Below, piece after piece: positions 42,621 to 50,997 of a DNA stretch of 64,000 bases (its first letter is position 1; each line of letters starts with the position of its first letter). Location of the stretch: contig JALSRN010000048.1 of NCBI GenBank assembly GCA_026984735.1, positions 1-64,000 of the forward strand, in the 5' to 3' direction. The notes beneath the pieces were generated by a model, which was not told where the DNA came from, did no database searches, and saw only the letters and a list, made by a program, of their open reading frames with translations. The stretch is from Sedimenticola sp. GTDB taxonomy: Bacteria; Pseudomonadota; Gammaproteobacteria; Chromatiales; Chromatiaceae. The position numbers were made by a program, and so were the translations under genes.

Positions 42621-43388
42621 TTGCACGATACTCTCCTCTTCGAACATCCGCTAAACGAACGGACGCGGACGCTCCTGCGGCTGGCGCGCCTGTTCGACCA
42701 GTTCCAGCGCCATATTCCCGAGAAGAGCGCCTGGAGCCACCGCGTGGCGGTGCAGGCGCTGGTCGACATTCTTGCCATCCTTTCCCGAGCCGACATCAAG
42801 AGCGAGCTGATCAAACAACTGGACCAACACGCCAAATCGCTGCAAAAGGTGGCGCTCAATCCCGAGGTGGACCAGGCGCGGCTGCAGCGGGTACTGGCCG
42901 ACCTCGAACGCACGGGCAACCGGCTGCACGGGGTGAACGGCCAGCTGGGCGCCGGCTTGCGCAAGAACGAGTTTCTCAACAGCATCGCCCAGCGGCTGAC
43001 CATTCCCGGCGGAAGCTTCGAATTCGACCTGCCGCAGTTCCACTACTGGCTCAATCTGCCGCCACCCGAACGCGTCCAGCAGCTGGAGAAATGGCAGCGG
43101 GAGATCGCCGTGGTGCAGGACTCGGTGGAGCTGCTGCTGGGGCTGCTCCGCCACAGCAGCCTGCCGCGTCAGCAGGTGGCGCCGCGGGGCACCTTCCAGA
43201 AGGGGCTCGACCCTCAGCGGCCGGTGGAGATGATCCAGGTGGCCGTGGATCCCGCGCTGAAGGTCCACCCGGAGATCAGCGGCAGCAAGCACCGCCTCTA
43301 CATCCGCTTCCTGGAAAACCCCGACGGCGAGCACGCGGTGGCCACCGAGCAGGACGTGCCCTTTTCTCTCAAAATCTGCGTGCTGTGA
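42621..43388 (+). CDS. zapD: Cell division protein ZapD
   Basis: LLFEHPLNERTRTLLRLARLFDQF...; TTG start inferred; downstream of pilD-coaE. Confidence 0.9.
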   Translation: MHDTLLFEHPLNERTRTLLRLARLFDQFQRHIPEKSAWSHRVAVQALVDILAILSRADIKSELIKQLDQHAKSLQKVALNPEVDQARLQRVLADLERTGNRLHGVNGQLGAGLRKNEFLNSIAQRLTIPGGSFEFDLPQFHYWLNLPPPERVQQLEKWQREIAVVQDSVELLLGLLRHSSLPRQQVAPRGTFQKGLDPQRPVEMIQVAVDPALKVHPEISGSKHRLYIRFLENPDGEHAVATEQDVPFSLKICVL

Positions 43389-43450
43389 CGGTCAGGAAAC
43401 GGGAATTCAAAGAGCTGGATTCCGGACCTCCGCTACGCTCCGTCCGGAAT

Positions 43451-43753
43451 GACGACAGCCGAGCCTCCGCTACGAGGCCACCGGAAATGACGACAGCCGG
43501 GCCTCCGCTGCGAAGCCGACGGGAATGACGACAGCCGGGCCTCCGCTGCGAAGCCGACGGAAATGACGACAGCCGGGCCTCCGCTGCGAAGCCGACGGGA
43601 ATGACGACAGCCGGGCCCCCGCTACGAGGCCGCCGGAAATGACGACAGTCGGGCCTCCGCTGCGAAGCCGACGGGAATGACGACAGTCGGGCCTCCGCTG
43701 CGATCCGCCGGAAATGACGACAGCCGAGCCTCTGCTGCACTCTGTCCGGAATG
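43451..43753. repeat. About 8 copies of a contiguous 38-bp direct repeat
   Basis: gacgacagccgggcctccgctgcgaagccgacgggaat; gacgac starts at 43451, 43489, 43527, 43565, 43603, 43641, 43679, 43716. Confidence 0.95.
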
Positions 43754-43796
43754 GTGAAAAAGGGAAATTCTCTCTTCACCATCCCCCAACCTCGTC

Positions 43797-43816
43797 ATTC
43801 CCGCGAAGGCGGGAAT
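43797..43816. repeat. dRS3-like inverted repeat
   Basis: ATTCCC-gcgaaggc-GGGAAT. Confidence 0.75.
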
Positions 43817-43906
43817 CCACCACCACCTCACCCCACCAGCCCCACGAGAGCCGCGATTCTCCCGCTTTCCGATCCACCTTTCGTCATCCCCCTCTCCAAC
43901 CCCATC

Positions 43907-43926
43907 ATTCCCGCGAAAGCGGGGAT
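43907..43926. repeat. dRS3-like inverted repeat, degenerate right arm
   Basis: ATTCCC-gcgaaagc-GGGGAT. Confidence 0.65.
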
Positions 43927-43992
43927 TTACCCCCCCCGGCTTTCGAATCGGCATAAGCCACCGGCCTTCGGGTCGGGAGCTGCCTCTTTCAA

Positions 43993-45219
43993 TCACCCCT
44001 CCTTCACTTCGAACTGGGGCTCGCGGTAGAAGCGGATGACCTTGTCGCCGTAATCGAGACAACCATGAGCCTTGCGAATCTCCAACACCCCCCGCACCTC
44101 ATCCTCGCGCACCTGGGCCTTCTTAGCGATCTGCGCCGGCCCCACCCGAGCTACACGCACCCTGGAATTTTTTCGGTCGGGCACCGATGAGCGCCACAAC
44201 TCCTCCAGCACCTTCTCCACCCGGCGTCCTTGCGGCGCAAAGGCCAGAGCCATGGCCAACTCGTCGGTCTGACGGATCCGCTGTGCGAAATGGGCCAACA
44301 ACTGATCCATCTTCTCCGGCTGCTCGCGCACCACTTGCAAAAGCCGTTCACGCTCGATGGAAATGAGTTCCGTCGCGGTGAGCGCGGTGGCCGTGGCGGA
44401 GCGGCGCTCGCTGTCGAAAATCGCCACTTCGCCGAAAAAAGCACCGGGAGCAAGATTGGCCAGCACCATCTCGTTTCCTTCAGGGTCGGTACGGCTGATG
44501 GAGATCCATCCGTCGTCCACCACATAAGCGTGGCTGGCCACTTCTCCCTGGCGGAACAAAACTTCTCCCGGCTTCAGCAATACCCGCTCCAGCTCCGGCG
44601 CGAATTCATCCAGCCAAAGCCTCCCCTCCCGGCTGCGGACGCTGTTGAAGAAGCGCCAGGCAAAACCTTTTTCGAACTGCGCCACTATGGGCAGAAGATA
44701 GTCCCCGATCTTATCGTGGTACACCGGCTCGGCCACGGGCACGAAACCCAGCCGCTCATAGATGGAATAGGTATCCGGCCGCACAGCGCCGATCACGTGG
44801 GAGACCCCCCAACCGTACATCAGCCCTGCTGCCTCCTTGAACAAGGCAAGAATCACGTTGCGCCGATTCCGGTATCCTTTGCGAATCGCCAACATGCTTC
44901 CGCAAACCAGATTGAAGGGCTTCTGCTGGGCAACCTGCTCCTCTTGCAGACGGCGGCGCAAATCACTGAAATCGAAGTGGGCCTCGGCTGGTAGTCCGAG
45001 AGGGCCGTCGCGATTGATCCGCATGGTGGCCACGGCCAGATCGTCGTCGTAGGCAACCACGCTGGCCGTATCCGGTACCGCGTCAAAATGGTCGACGATA
45101 CGGGGATTGTCAGGATTGGCAGCGAACTTGCCCCGTTCCTCCACATAGACTTCGTAACGAAGCCGAAAAACGGCATCCAATTCCTCGGCGGTGCGCGCAA
45201 TCTTCAATCGAATGGCCAT
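43993..45219 (-). CDS. GNAT/autoinducer-synthase-like acyltransferase fused to CRP-like cNMP-binding and wHTH domains
   Basis: N-term LDAVFRLRYEVYVEERGKF...YSIYERLGFVPV; middle GEVLFRQGEVASHAYVVDDG...GAFFGEVAIFDSERRSATATA; C-term IAKKAQVREDEVRGVLEIRK. Confidence 0.8.
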   Translation of the reverse strand: MAIRLKIARTAEELDAVFRLRYEVYVEERGKFAANPDNPRIVDHFDAVPDTASVVAYDDDLAVATMRINRDGPLGLPAEAHFDFSDLRRRLQEEQVAQQKPFNLVCGSMLAIRKGYRNRRNVILALFKEAAGLMYGWGVSHVIGAVRPDTYSIYERLGFVPVAEPVYHDKIGDYLLPIVAQFEKGFAWRFFNSVRSREGRLWLDEFAPELERVLLKPGEVLFRQGEVASHAYVVDDGWISISRTDPEGNEMVLANLAPGAFFGEVAIFDSERRSATATALTATELISIERERLLQVVREQPEKMDQLLAHFAQRIRQTDELAMALAFAPQGRRVEKVLEELWRSSVPDRKNSRVRVARVGPAQIAKKAQVREDEVRGVLEIRKAHGCLDYGDKVIRFYREPQFEVKEG

Positions 45220-45467
45220 CTGTTTTTCCCGCTCTCTGGGAGCCGTCACGATTGGGCGCCGGCTTGCCGACCGCGAAAGGTACTCCATTGCGAGCCCCTC
45301 CCTCCGAGGGAGGGAGGCCGGCGGACCTTTTTCCCTTCCAACAGCTTGCCGAATCGGAACGCGATACTACCTGCGCACGGCCAAATAAATTTGACCGCTT
45401 CGCCTTAAGTGAAGTTCCTGTCCCTAGAAAATAAGAGGGTAGTGCTCCACGAAATTGACCATAACCC

Positions 45468-45495
45468 AAAAAAGAGGCCGCTTTTGCGGCCTCCT
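45468..45495 (-). terminator. Strong hairpin with T-run on minus strand
   Basis: gaggccgc-tttt-gcggcctc preceded by aaaaaa on plus strand. Confidence 0.6.
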
Positions 45496-45568
45496 TCACT
45501 GATCCACTCTTTTGTGGAAGCTATGATCCGATTCGCCCCTTGAGAAACCTCCGTTTCAACGGCCCGAG

Positions 45569-46330
45569 ATGAGCAAAATCGACCTGGTCACCGCCTATCA
45601 CGACTATTTCCGCCTGATTCCTGCGGATACGGAAGCGTTGAAACGCGAAGTCTACCGTATCCGCTACGATGTCTATTGCATGGAATTGGGGTGGGAATCT
45701 CCCGAAGAGAATCCGGGGGGGCTGGAACGGGATCGGTACGATCCCGTTTCCCACCATTGCCTGCTGGTGCACAAGCCCAGCAACCAGTTTGCCGGTTGCG
45801 TGCGGCTGGTTCGCGCCGTGCAAGATCCGCAGCACCCCGCCATCCCTTTGCAAGAACACTGCGGGCCTTCCCTGGATCGCAGTCTCATGGATTTCGACTC
45901 GCTGGACCGCACACGATTTGGCGAAATATCCCGCCTCGCCATCCGCGCACAATTCCGGCGCCGCACGGGTGAACGGAACAGCCCCAATGGCGCAGAGACG
46001 GGCAACTTGGTGATCCACCCTTCCCAGCGCCGCCGATTCCCTCATATCGCCCTGGGGCTCTACCTGGGGGCCGCCGCCGTGGGCCTTGCCGAAGGACTGG
46101 ATGGGGTCTTCGCCATGATGGAGCCACGCCTGGCGCGCCACTTGCGGCTCACCGGCATCCATTTCCGGCAGGTGGGTAGCGTCATGGAGTACCATGGACC
46201 TCGGGCGCCCTTCTACATCGATCGCGCGGGACTGTTCGACAACCTACGGCCGGAACTGCTCGAGCTGCTTCACGCCATCGAAGAAGACCTTGGGCTGCCA
46301 AGCGCAGTGCAACGCTCGGCGCAAGGATAA
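45569..46330 (+). CDS. PEP-CTERM/exosortase system-associated acyltransferase
   Basis: EVYRIRYDVYCMELGWESPEENPGGLERDRYDPVSHHCLL...FGEISRLAI... Confidence 0.88.
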   Translation: MSKIDLVTAYHDYFRLIPADTEALKREVYRIRYDVYCMELGWESPEENPGGLERDRYDPVSHHCLLVHKPSNQFAGCVRLVRAVQDPQHPAIPLQEHCGPSLDRSLMDFDSLDRTRFGEISRLAIRAQFRRRTGERNSPNGAETGNLVIHPSQRRRFPHIALGLYLGAAAVGLAEGLDGVFAMMEPRLARHLRLTGIHFRQVGSVMEYHGPRAPFYIDRAGLFDNLRPELLELLHAIEEDLGLPSAVQRSAQG

Positions 46331-46414
46331 AGACATTCGTCCAATAAACTTGCCGCACAGCGGAGTTCACCAGCCATTGCCTCCGCAGGCTCTGGAAAAA
46401 AACGGAAGTTCCGC

Positions 46415-46453
46415 CAAAAAAGCCGACCCCACCGAGTAGATCTCAGTGGGGTC
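46415..46453 (-). terminator. Rho-independent terminator of PEP-CTERM gene
   Basis: gaccccaccgag-taga-tctcagtggggtc with T6 on minus strand. Confidence 0.8.
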
Positions 46454-46479
46454 GTCGAAACACAAAATCGAATGAAAAA

Positions 46480-47367
46480 TTACGCGGTTTTGCGGCACCT
46501 GTAGCCGATACCGAAGAGGCCGAACGCCATCAAAGCGAGAGCGGCGGGCTCAGGCACGAAAACAGGTTGGGTACTGATGGAAAACCCAAACTGCACGGTC
46601 GTCGCAGCTTCTTCATCTGTCCGCCACCCCTGACAACCAGCGGCCAGGCCCAGGGCGGTGCACTCTGCATCCAACAGCTGACCGATGGGTGAGGCGCCAC
46701 CCTGCCCATCGGTAACCAATATGCTGGCGAGATATTGATTGCCATCATAGGTAAATGGCAGATTCAGGGTGGGAACGGAAACCAACCCAAACAGATCGCC
46801 ACAGGGTGTGGCGGTTCCTCCCGCACAAGGACCGGCATTGGGGGTCTCGAGAAACTTGAAAACAAAATCGATCGCGGGGGCATCAATCGAAGGCCCAGGG
46901 TTGGGCAGCACTGGAGTCAGCGTCAACGTGTCGTGGATCGTTCCTCCTTGCAGTGTGGCAAAAAGACCGGAAATGGGATTGTTCCAATGGGTGATGTTGA
47001 TACCGACGCCGATTTCACTTCCTGAGGGAGTGCCGCCGCCAATGTGCGTGTCGACAGAGCCGGTCGCCGGCCCTCCGCCCGTAAGCGTTCCCGTCGCCCC
47101 ATTTCCGATCGTCAAAGCGCTCCGGTTGTCCGAAGGATTTGAAGAGGGGTTCTGGAAATCGCCTCCAAACGCTCCCCATGACAATTCATAATCGGGACTT
47201 CCGGACACACCGTTTGTGCTCCCGCTGCCATTTCCAAAGGATGCTGCCGTAAAGGTCGCATCGTTCGAATAACTCCACTGCGTAACGATGGCGCCGGCCA
47301 TACTTGCTCCTGACGCCACCGTCAAGGCGCAGGCGGCCAGCGTTGCCTTCAATAGACTACCTCTCAT
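46480..47367 (-). CDS. THxN-type PEP-CTERM protein
   Basis: Signal peptide MRGSLLKATLAACALTVASGASMAG; ITHWNNPI motif; C-term VFVPEPAALALMAFGLFGIGYRCRKTA. Confidence 0.9.
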   Translation of the reverse strand: MRGSLLKATLAACALTVASGASMAGAIVTQWSYSNDATFTAASFGNGSGSTNGVSGSPDYELSWGAFGGDFQNPSSNPSDNRSALTIGNGATGTLTGGGPATGSVDTHIGGGTPSGSEIGVGINITHWNNPISGLFATLQGGTIHDTLTLTPVLPNPGPSIDAPAIDFVFKFLETPNAGPCAGGTATPCGDLFGLVSVPTLNLPFTYDGNQYLASILVTDGQGGASPIGQLLDAECTALGLAAGCQGWRTDEEAATTVQFGFSISTQPVFVPEPAALALMAFGLFGIGYRCRKTA

Positions 47368-47463
47368 AACGGCTCTCCTCATAAACTTACGGATCGAGAG
47401 TTCCAAAAAACGGAAATTTCATCCGGTCAACCTCATACGCTGGAGGCCAACCTTGTGGAATCC

Positions 47464-47482
47464 AATGCATAACCAATGCCAC
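47464..47482 (-). promoter_or_regulatory. Putative sigma54 promoter of THxN PEP-CTERM gene
   Basis: Minus strand TGGCATTGGTTATGCA, GG-N10-GC, about 100 nt upstream of ATG. Confidence 0.65.
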
Positions 47483-47690
47483 TTATTTTATTTGATTGAT
47501 TTTCCGCATATTTTTTCTTCCAACCCGCATCTTGCCGAAAAATTTCTTTCCACTTTGGCACAAATTGTAAAAAGCATCGACACCCAAGAAAGAGGATTAT
47601 TCAAGACACCCGTTGGGGAAATCTTGTGTCAGGTCAAGGCTCACACCTTGCGCCCGCTGGCCGACTCGCTACTCGGCCTGCAAAACCCAA

Positions 47691-47720
47691 AAAGCCCCGC
47701 CGACATGGCGGGGCTTTTTC
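47691..47720. terminator. Terminator hairpin downstream of PEP-CTERM gene
   Basis: aaagccccgcc-gacat-ggcggggcttttt. Confidence 0.8.
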
Positions 47721-47762
47721 TCAGGACCCTGTTTCGCAGAACTTCAGGTCATGCGTTTTTCA

Positions 47763-48536
47763 TCAGGCAGCCTTAGCGCCCTTGCTACGACGGCGCGCGG
47801 CACCCATGCCCAGCAGTCCCACGCCCAGCAGCGCCAGTGCGCCCGGCTCGGGAATGGAGTCTCCAAACATTTCAGCCGTACCCACGGCCATGCCATTCTG
47901 CTCCTGGAAGCTGGTGGTGTACCGGAAATCGGCCAATCCGCCCAGATTATCCGCGATGGTGTTAGTGTCGAAATAGATTTGAGCCGCACCGCCTGCCACA
48001 TCCCACAACCCGGAACCAAATCCTCCCGCATTGCTACCCAGGGTTCCGTTGGTGATGGTACCAAACAGGTCACCCGTCCGCGGGCTTCCGGCATCTCCCG
48101 TAAGGCTCACCTTATTGGTATGGCCGGTCAAGCTGAGAAAGAGCCCGCCATCCGACGCCGAGGCCAAGTTGCCCACGGTAAAATCAGGAGTCGAGTCGGA
48201 GAAGATATCCAGGGTTCCGTTGCTGAAAATTACGTAATCGGGAACTGCATCACTATCGACATCCAGAACGTCCTGAACCGTATACTGCCCCACAAAGGTC
48301 AGTTCACCGGACGTGAAACCCCCTGCTCCGTTGATCTGGTTAACGATACCATAGAAGGTGAGCGTGTCGCCGGGGTTAGCCACGAGGTTCTCAAAGACGG
48401 ACTGCTGGCTCGAAAAATCGAGCGGCGCGTTGGGATCCCACGTCACCCCCATTACGGTGACAGCCGATGCGCTGGCCGCCATGCCACAGAGCGCCACTCC
48501 TGCGATCGCTCCCGCTACTTTCCTCTTCATTGTCAT
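47763..48536 (-). CDS. PEP-CTERM sorting domain protein
   Basis: Signal peptide MKRKVAGAIAGVALCGMAASASA; C-term DSIPEPGALALLGVGLLGMGAARRRSKGAKAA. Confidence 0.93.
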   Translation of the reverse strand: MTMKRKVAGAIAGVALCGMAASASAVTVMGVTWDPNAPLDFSSQQSVFENLVANPGDTLTFYGIVNQINGAGGFTSGELTFVGQYTVQDVLDVDSDAVPDYVIFSNGTLDIFSDSTPDFTVGNLASASDGGLFLSLTGHTNKVSLTGDAGSPRTGDLFGTITNGTLGSNAGGFGSGLWDVAGGAAQIYFDTNTIADNLGGLADFRYTTSFQEQNGMAVGTAEMFGDSIPEPGALALLGVGLLGMGAARRRSKGAKAA

Positions 48537-48591
48537 GATTGATCTCCTGCTTCGTCGTCAAAATTGGGATTTTGGAACTTCGCGGAGAAAC

Positions 48592-48608
48592 TTGCAGATA
48601 CCATGCCA
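48592..48608 (-). promoter_or_regulatory. Putative sigma54 promoter of PEP-CTERM gene
   Basis: Minus strand TGGCATGGTATCTGCA, GG-N10-GC, about 58 nt upstream of ATG. Confidence 0.65.
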
Positions 48609-48980
48609 AAAAAAAATTCTTAAAAAAAAACAAATACTTGAAAATTTATCCCAAGTATTCCCCAGCCCCCCTGAGCACGAAATGTAAAAATTGCCGACAC
48701 CTGAAAAGCAGAGCTACGCCAACTCGCAATGGCGTGCAGTAAAATATTTTATATAGAGTAGCTAGCTCCTTTTCGTCTAGGCCTTGCCAATCACGCCGTG
48801 CTCCTCCAAACTACCGGACTCCTTCTCAGGGAAAACTCCGCTCCTGAACCGGACCATTCCCCCAGCGACGCATAGAAAAATCTACGCAACACATTGAAAA
48901 CGAAGTGAGTTATTCACGACCTGGGTAAACCTGTTCAATTGACCCACCCTTAATCACCCCCCTTTTCCGTGTCTTGATCG

Positions 48981-50060
48981 ATGCCCACGACGAGTTTTCC
49001 TCCAGCCATTCCTTTGGCCAAGGCAGGACATGCTGCCCCTTCGGCGGACAACTCTCAGCCCTGGCATTTTTGGTGGAACGGAGAACGGCTGGGAATCGGA
49101 TACGACCACAAGCGCGTGGACGGCCGCACCTTTGCCGCGGACGATCCAGCCACCCTCCTGGCCATGGGCGCGGCCATCGAGAATATCGTAGCGGCAGCGG
49201 AAGAACTCCAAATTCCTCTGGATTTGGAGCTTTTCCCTTCCCAAGAACGGTTTCCAGCCCCTTGCTACGCAGCTTTTCGTTTTCATTCCGAAGCCGTCTG
49301 CCCGCCACTACCCGAACAGCTCCCTTTGCTCCAGCGCCACACCAATCGTTTTCCCTACCGCAAAGAACCGTTGCCGAACACCGTGAAACGCAAGGTGGAA
49401 GCGCTGCGTGAAGAGGAAACGAAAATTGAACTTTTCCAGGATAAAGAATCGCTTGAAAGGATACACGGCCTTGTCCGCATGGCTTCCCAGATCCGGTTTC
49501 AAACCCGGGAGGTTCACGAGTGGCTGGCCGACTGTCTGCGATTTTCCGCCGAAGATGTAAAAAAAGCTGACGGCCTGGATGTTCGCACCTTGGCCCTTCC
49601 CCCTGGCGGGGATCTTTTCCTTCGATGGATCGGCGAGTGGAAACGAATGGAGCGCTTGAACCGCCTTGGTCTTTATACGTTGATGGCGCGCGCCGACGCG
49701 GCCCCTGTTGCGAAAGGACCCGCGATAGGGGTCATCAAAGGCCCCAAAGGACGAGAATCGTCGCTTGCGGCGGGCCGGCTATTGGTTCGGGCTTGGACTC
49801 TGCTCAATGAGGCGGGGCTCGCGGTCCATCCTTACTATGTGGTCTCCGACCAACTGCATCGCTGGTCGGAGAAAAAAATTCCAGAGCGCCTGAAAACGGC
49901 TGCCGGAAGTCTGGTAGAGGAAGCCCGCTCTTCGTTCGCGCTTGGAAAGGACGAAACCCTCTACATGCTGCTGCGCATCGGTTATCCCACCCGAGAAGCC
50001 CCCCGTTCCCGGCGCCTGCCACTGGAGGCGGTGTTCACCGACCTCACCGCCCGCCGGTGA
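48981..50060 (+). CDS. Nitroreductase-like (Acg-type) protein
   Basis: APSADNSQPWHFWW N-term; LLVRAWTLLNEAGLAVHPYYVVSD; MLLRIGYP. Confidence 0.75.
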   Translation: MPTTSFPPAIPLAKAGHAAPSADNSQPWHFWWNGERLGIGYDHKRVDGRTFAADDPATLLAMGAAIENIVAAAEELQIPLDLELFPSQERFPAPCYAAFRFHSEAVCPPLPEQLPLLQRHTNRFPYRKEPLPNTVKRKVEALREEETKIELFQDKESLERIHGLVRMASQIRFQTREVHEWLADCLRFSAEDVKKADGLDVRTLALPPGGDLFLRWIGEWKRMERLNRLGLYTLMARADAAPVAKGPAIGVIKGPKGRESSLAAGRLLVRAWTLLNEAGLAVHPYYVVSDQLHRWSEKKIPERLKTAAGSLVEEARSSFALGKDETLYMLLRIGYPTREAPRSRRLPLEAVFTDLTARR

Positions 50061-50069
50061 CCCGGCAAG

Positions 50070-50939
50070 CTAGCGCCGGGCCTTTCTCAGTTTTCGCCGA
50101 GCGACGGCGACGCCCACCCTCTGCAGCGGATTGCCGTTGCCCCCGGGCCGCCAGGTGATCTTCATGCGGTTGCGGTAGGCGTCGAAGTGCAGCCCCCGAG
50201 GGGCGGTGATCACCTTTCCGCGGCCCAGCAGAATCTTGAGGGCCTGGGTGGCCGCCACGCCGGCGCACAGCTCGCAGGCCATGGGGGTGGAGGGGCCCTT
50301 GTGAGCGTCCAGGTTCACCCGGGAGTCGTCCACCAGGTAGCCCGCCTGCAACATGGCGGGGGAAAGGCCCAGCAAAAAGCGCAGCAACTGCTCCTCTTCA
50401 GGCTGCCCCTCGAGGCGAAAATACTCCTCGAAGGTCATCTTTCCGGGCAGAAAGTTGAGCAGGGCCACCCCCATTCCCAAGGGCGCGGCGGTGACCGCGG
50501 GAATGCCCTTTTCGGCGCAAGCGGCGAAGACCGCCCGGCGCGCCTCCAGGGCGAAGAAATCGAGCCCGTCCACGTAGAGATCGACCCCCTCCAGAAAGGC
50601 TTCCAGGTTGCCGGCGTTCACGCCCCGGGGAAAGGCGCGGATCTCCAGCTCGGGGTCGATGTCCCGGGCCAGCTCCTCCAGCACCTCCACTTTGGGGCGC
50701 CCCAGGTGGCGCATGGAGGCACCGGCCTGGCGGTTGAAATTGGCCAGCTCGAAGGTGTCGAGATCGGCGATGTGGAAGCGGCCGATGCCCAGCCGCGTGA
50801 GGGTGAGAAGGTGGCTGCCCCCCACGCCTCCCAGGCCGGCGATGGCCACGCGCTTGGCGCGCAACCGCCGCTGCTCGGCCTCGGTGACCCAGCCGATGTT
50901 GCGGGAGAAGGCTTCGTCGTAATGGAATGATTGAGGCAT
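50070..50939 (-). CDS. ThiF/MoeB/HesA-type E1-like adenylyltransferase
   Basis: RVAIAGLGGVGGSHLLTLTRLGIGRFHIADLDTFELANFNRQ; MACELCAGVAATQALKILLG. Confidence 0.92.
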   Translation of the reverse strand: MPQSFHYDEAFSRNIGWVTEAEQRRLRAKRVAIAGLGGVGGSHLLTLTRLGIGRFHIADLDTFELANFNRQAGASMRHLGRPKVEVLEELARDIDPELEIRAFPRGVNAGNLEAFLEGVDLYVDGLDFFALEARRAVFAACAEKGIPAVTAAPLGMGVALLNFLPGKMTFEEYFRLEGQPEEEQLLRFLLGLSPAMLQAGYLVDDSRVNLDAHKGPSTPMACELCAGVAATQALKILLGRGKVITAPRGLHFDAYRNRMKITWRPGGNGNPLQRVGVAVARRKLRKARR

Positions 50940-50997
50940 CTCGTTCGTTCGATCAAGAGGAGGCGTGGCGTCCAAAAGCGCGGGCCGCGCCCCTCGC

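Noticed and set aside
43451-43753. Possible CRISPR array
   Set aside because: Repeat units are directly adjacent with no unique spacers and no cas genes nearby.
43369-43782. 137-aa ORF with repeated AAEARLSSFPSASQRRP translation
   Set aside because: Simply the 38-bp tandem repeat read through in three frames; no start context or family.
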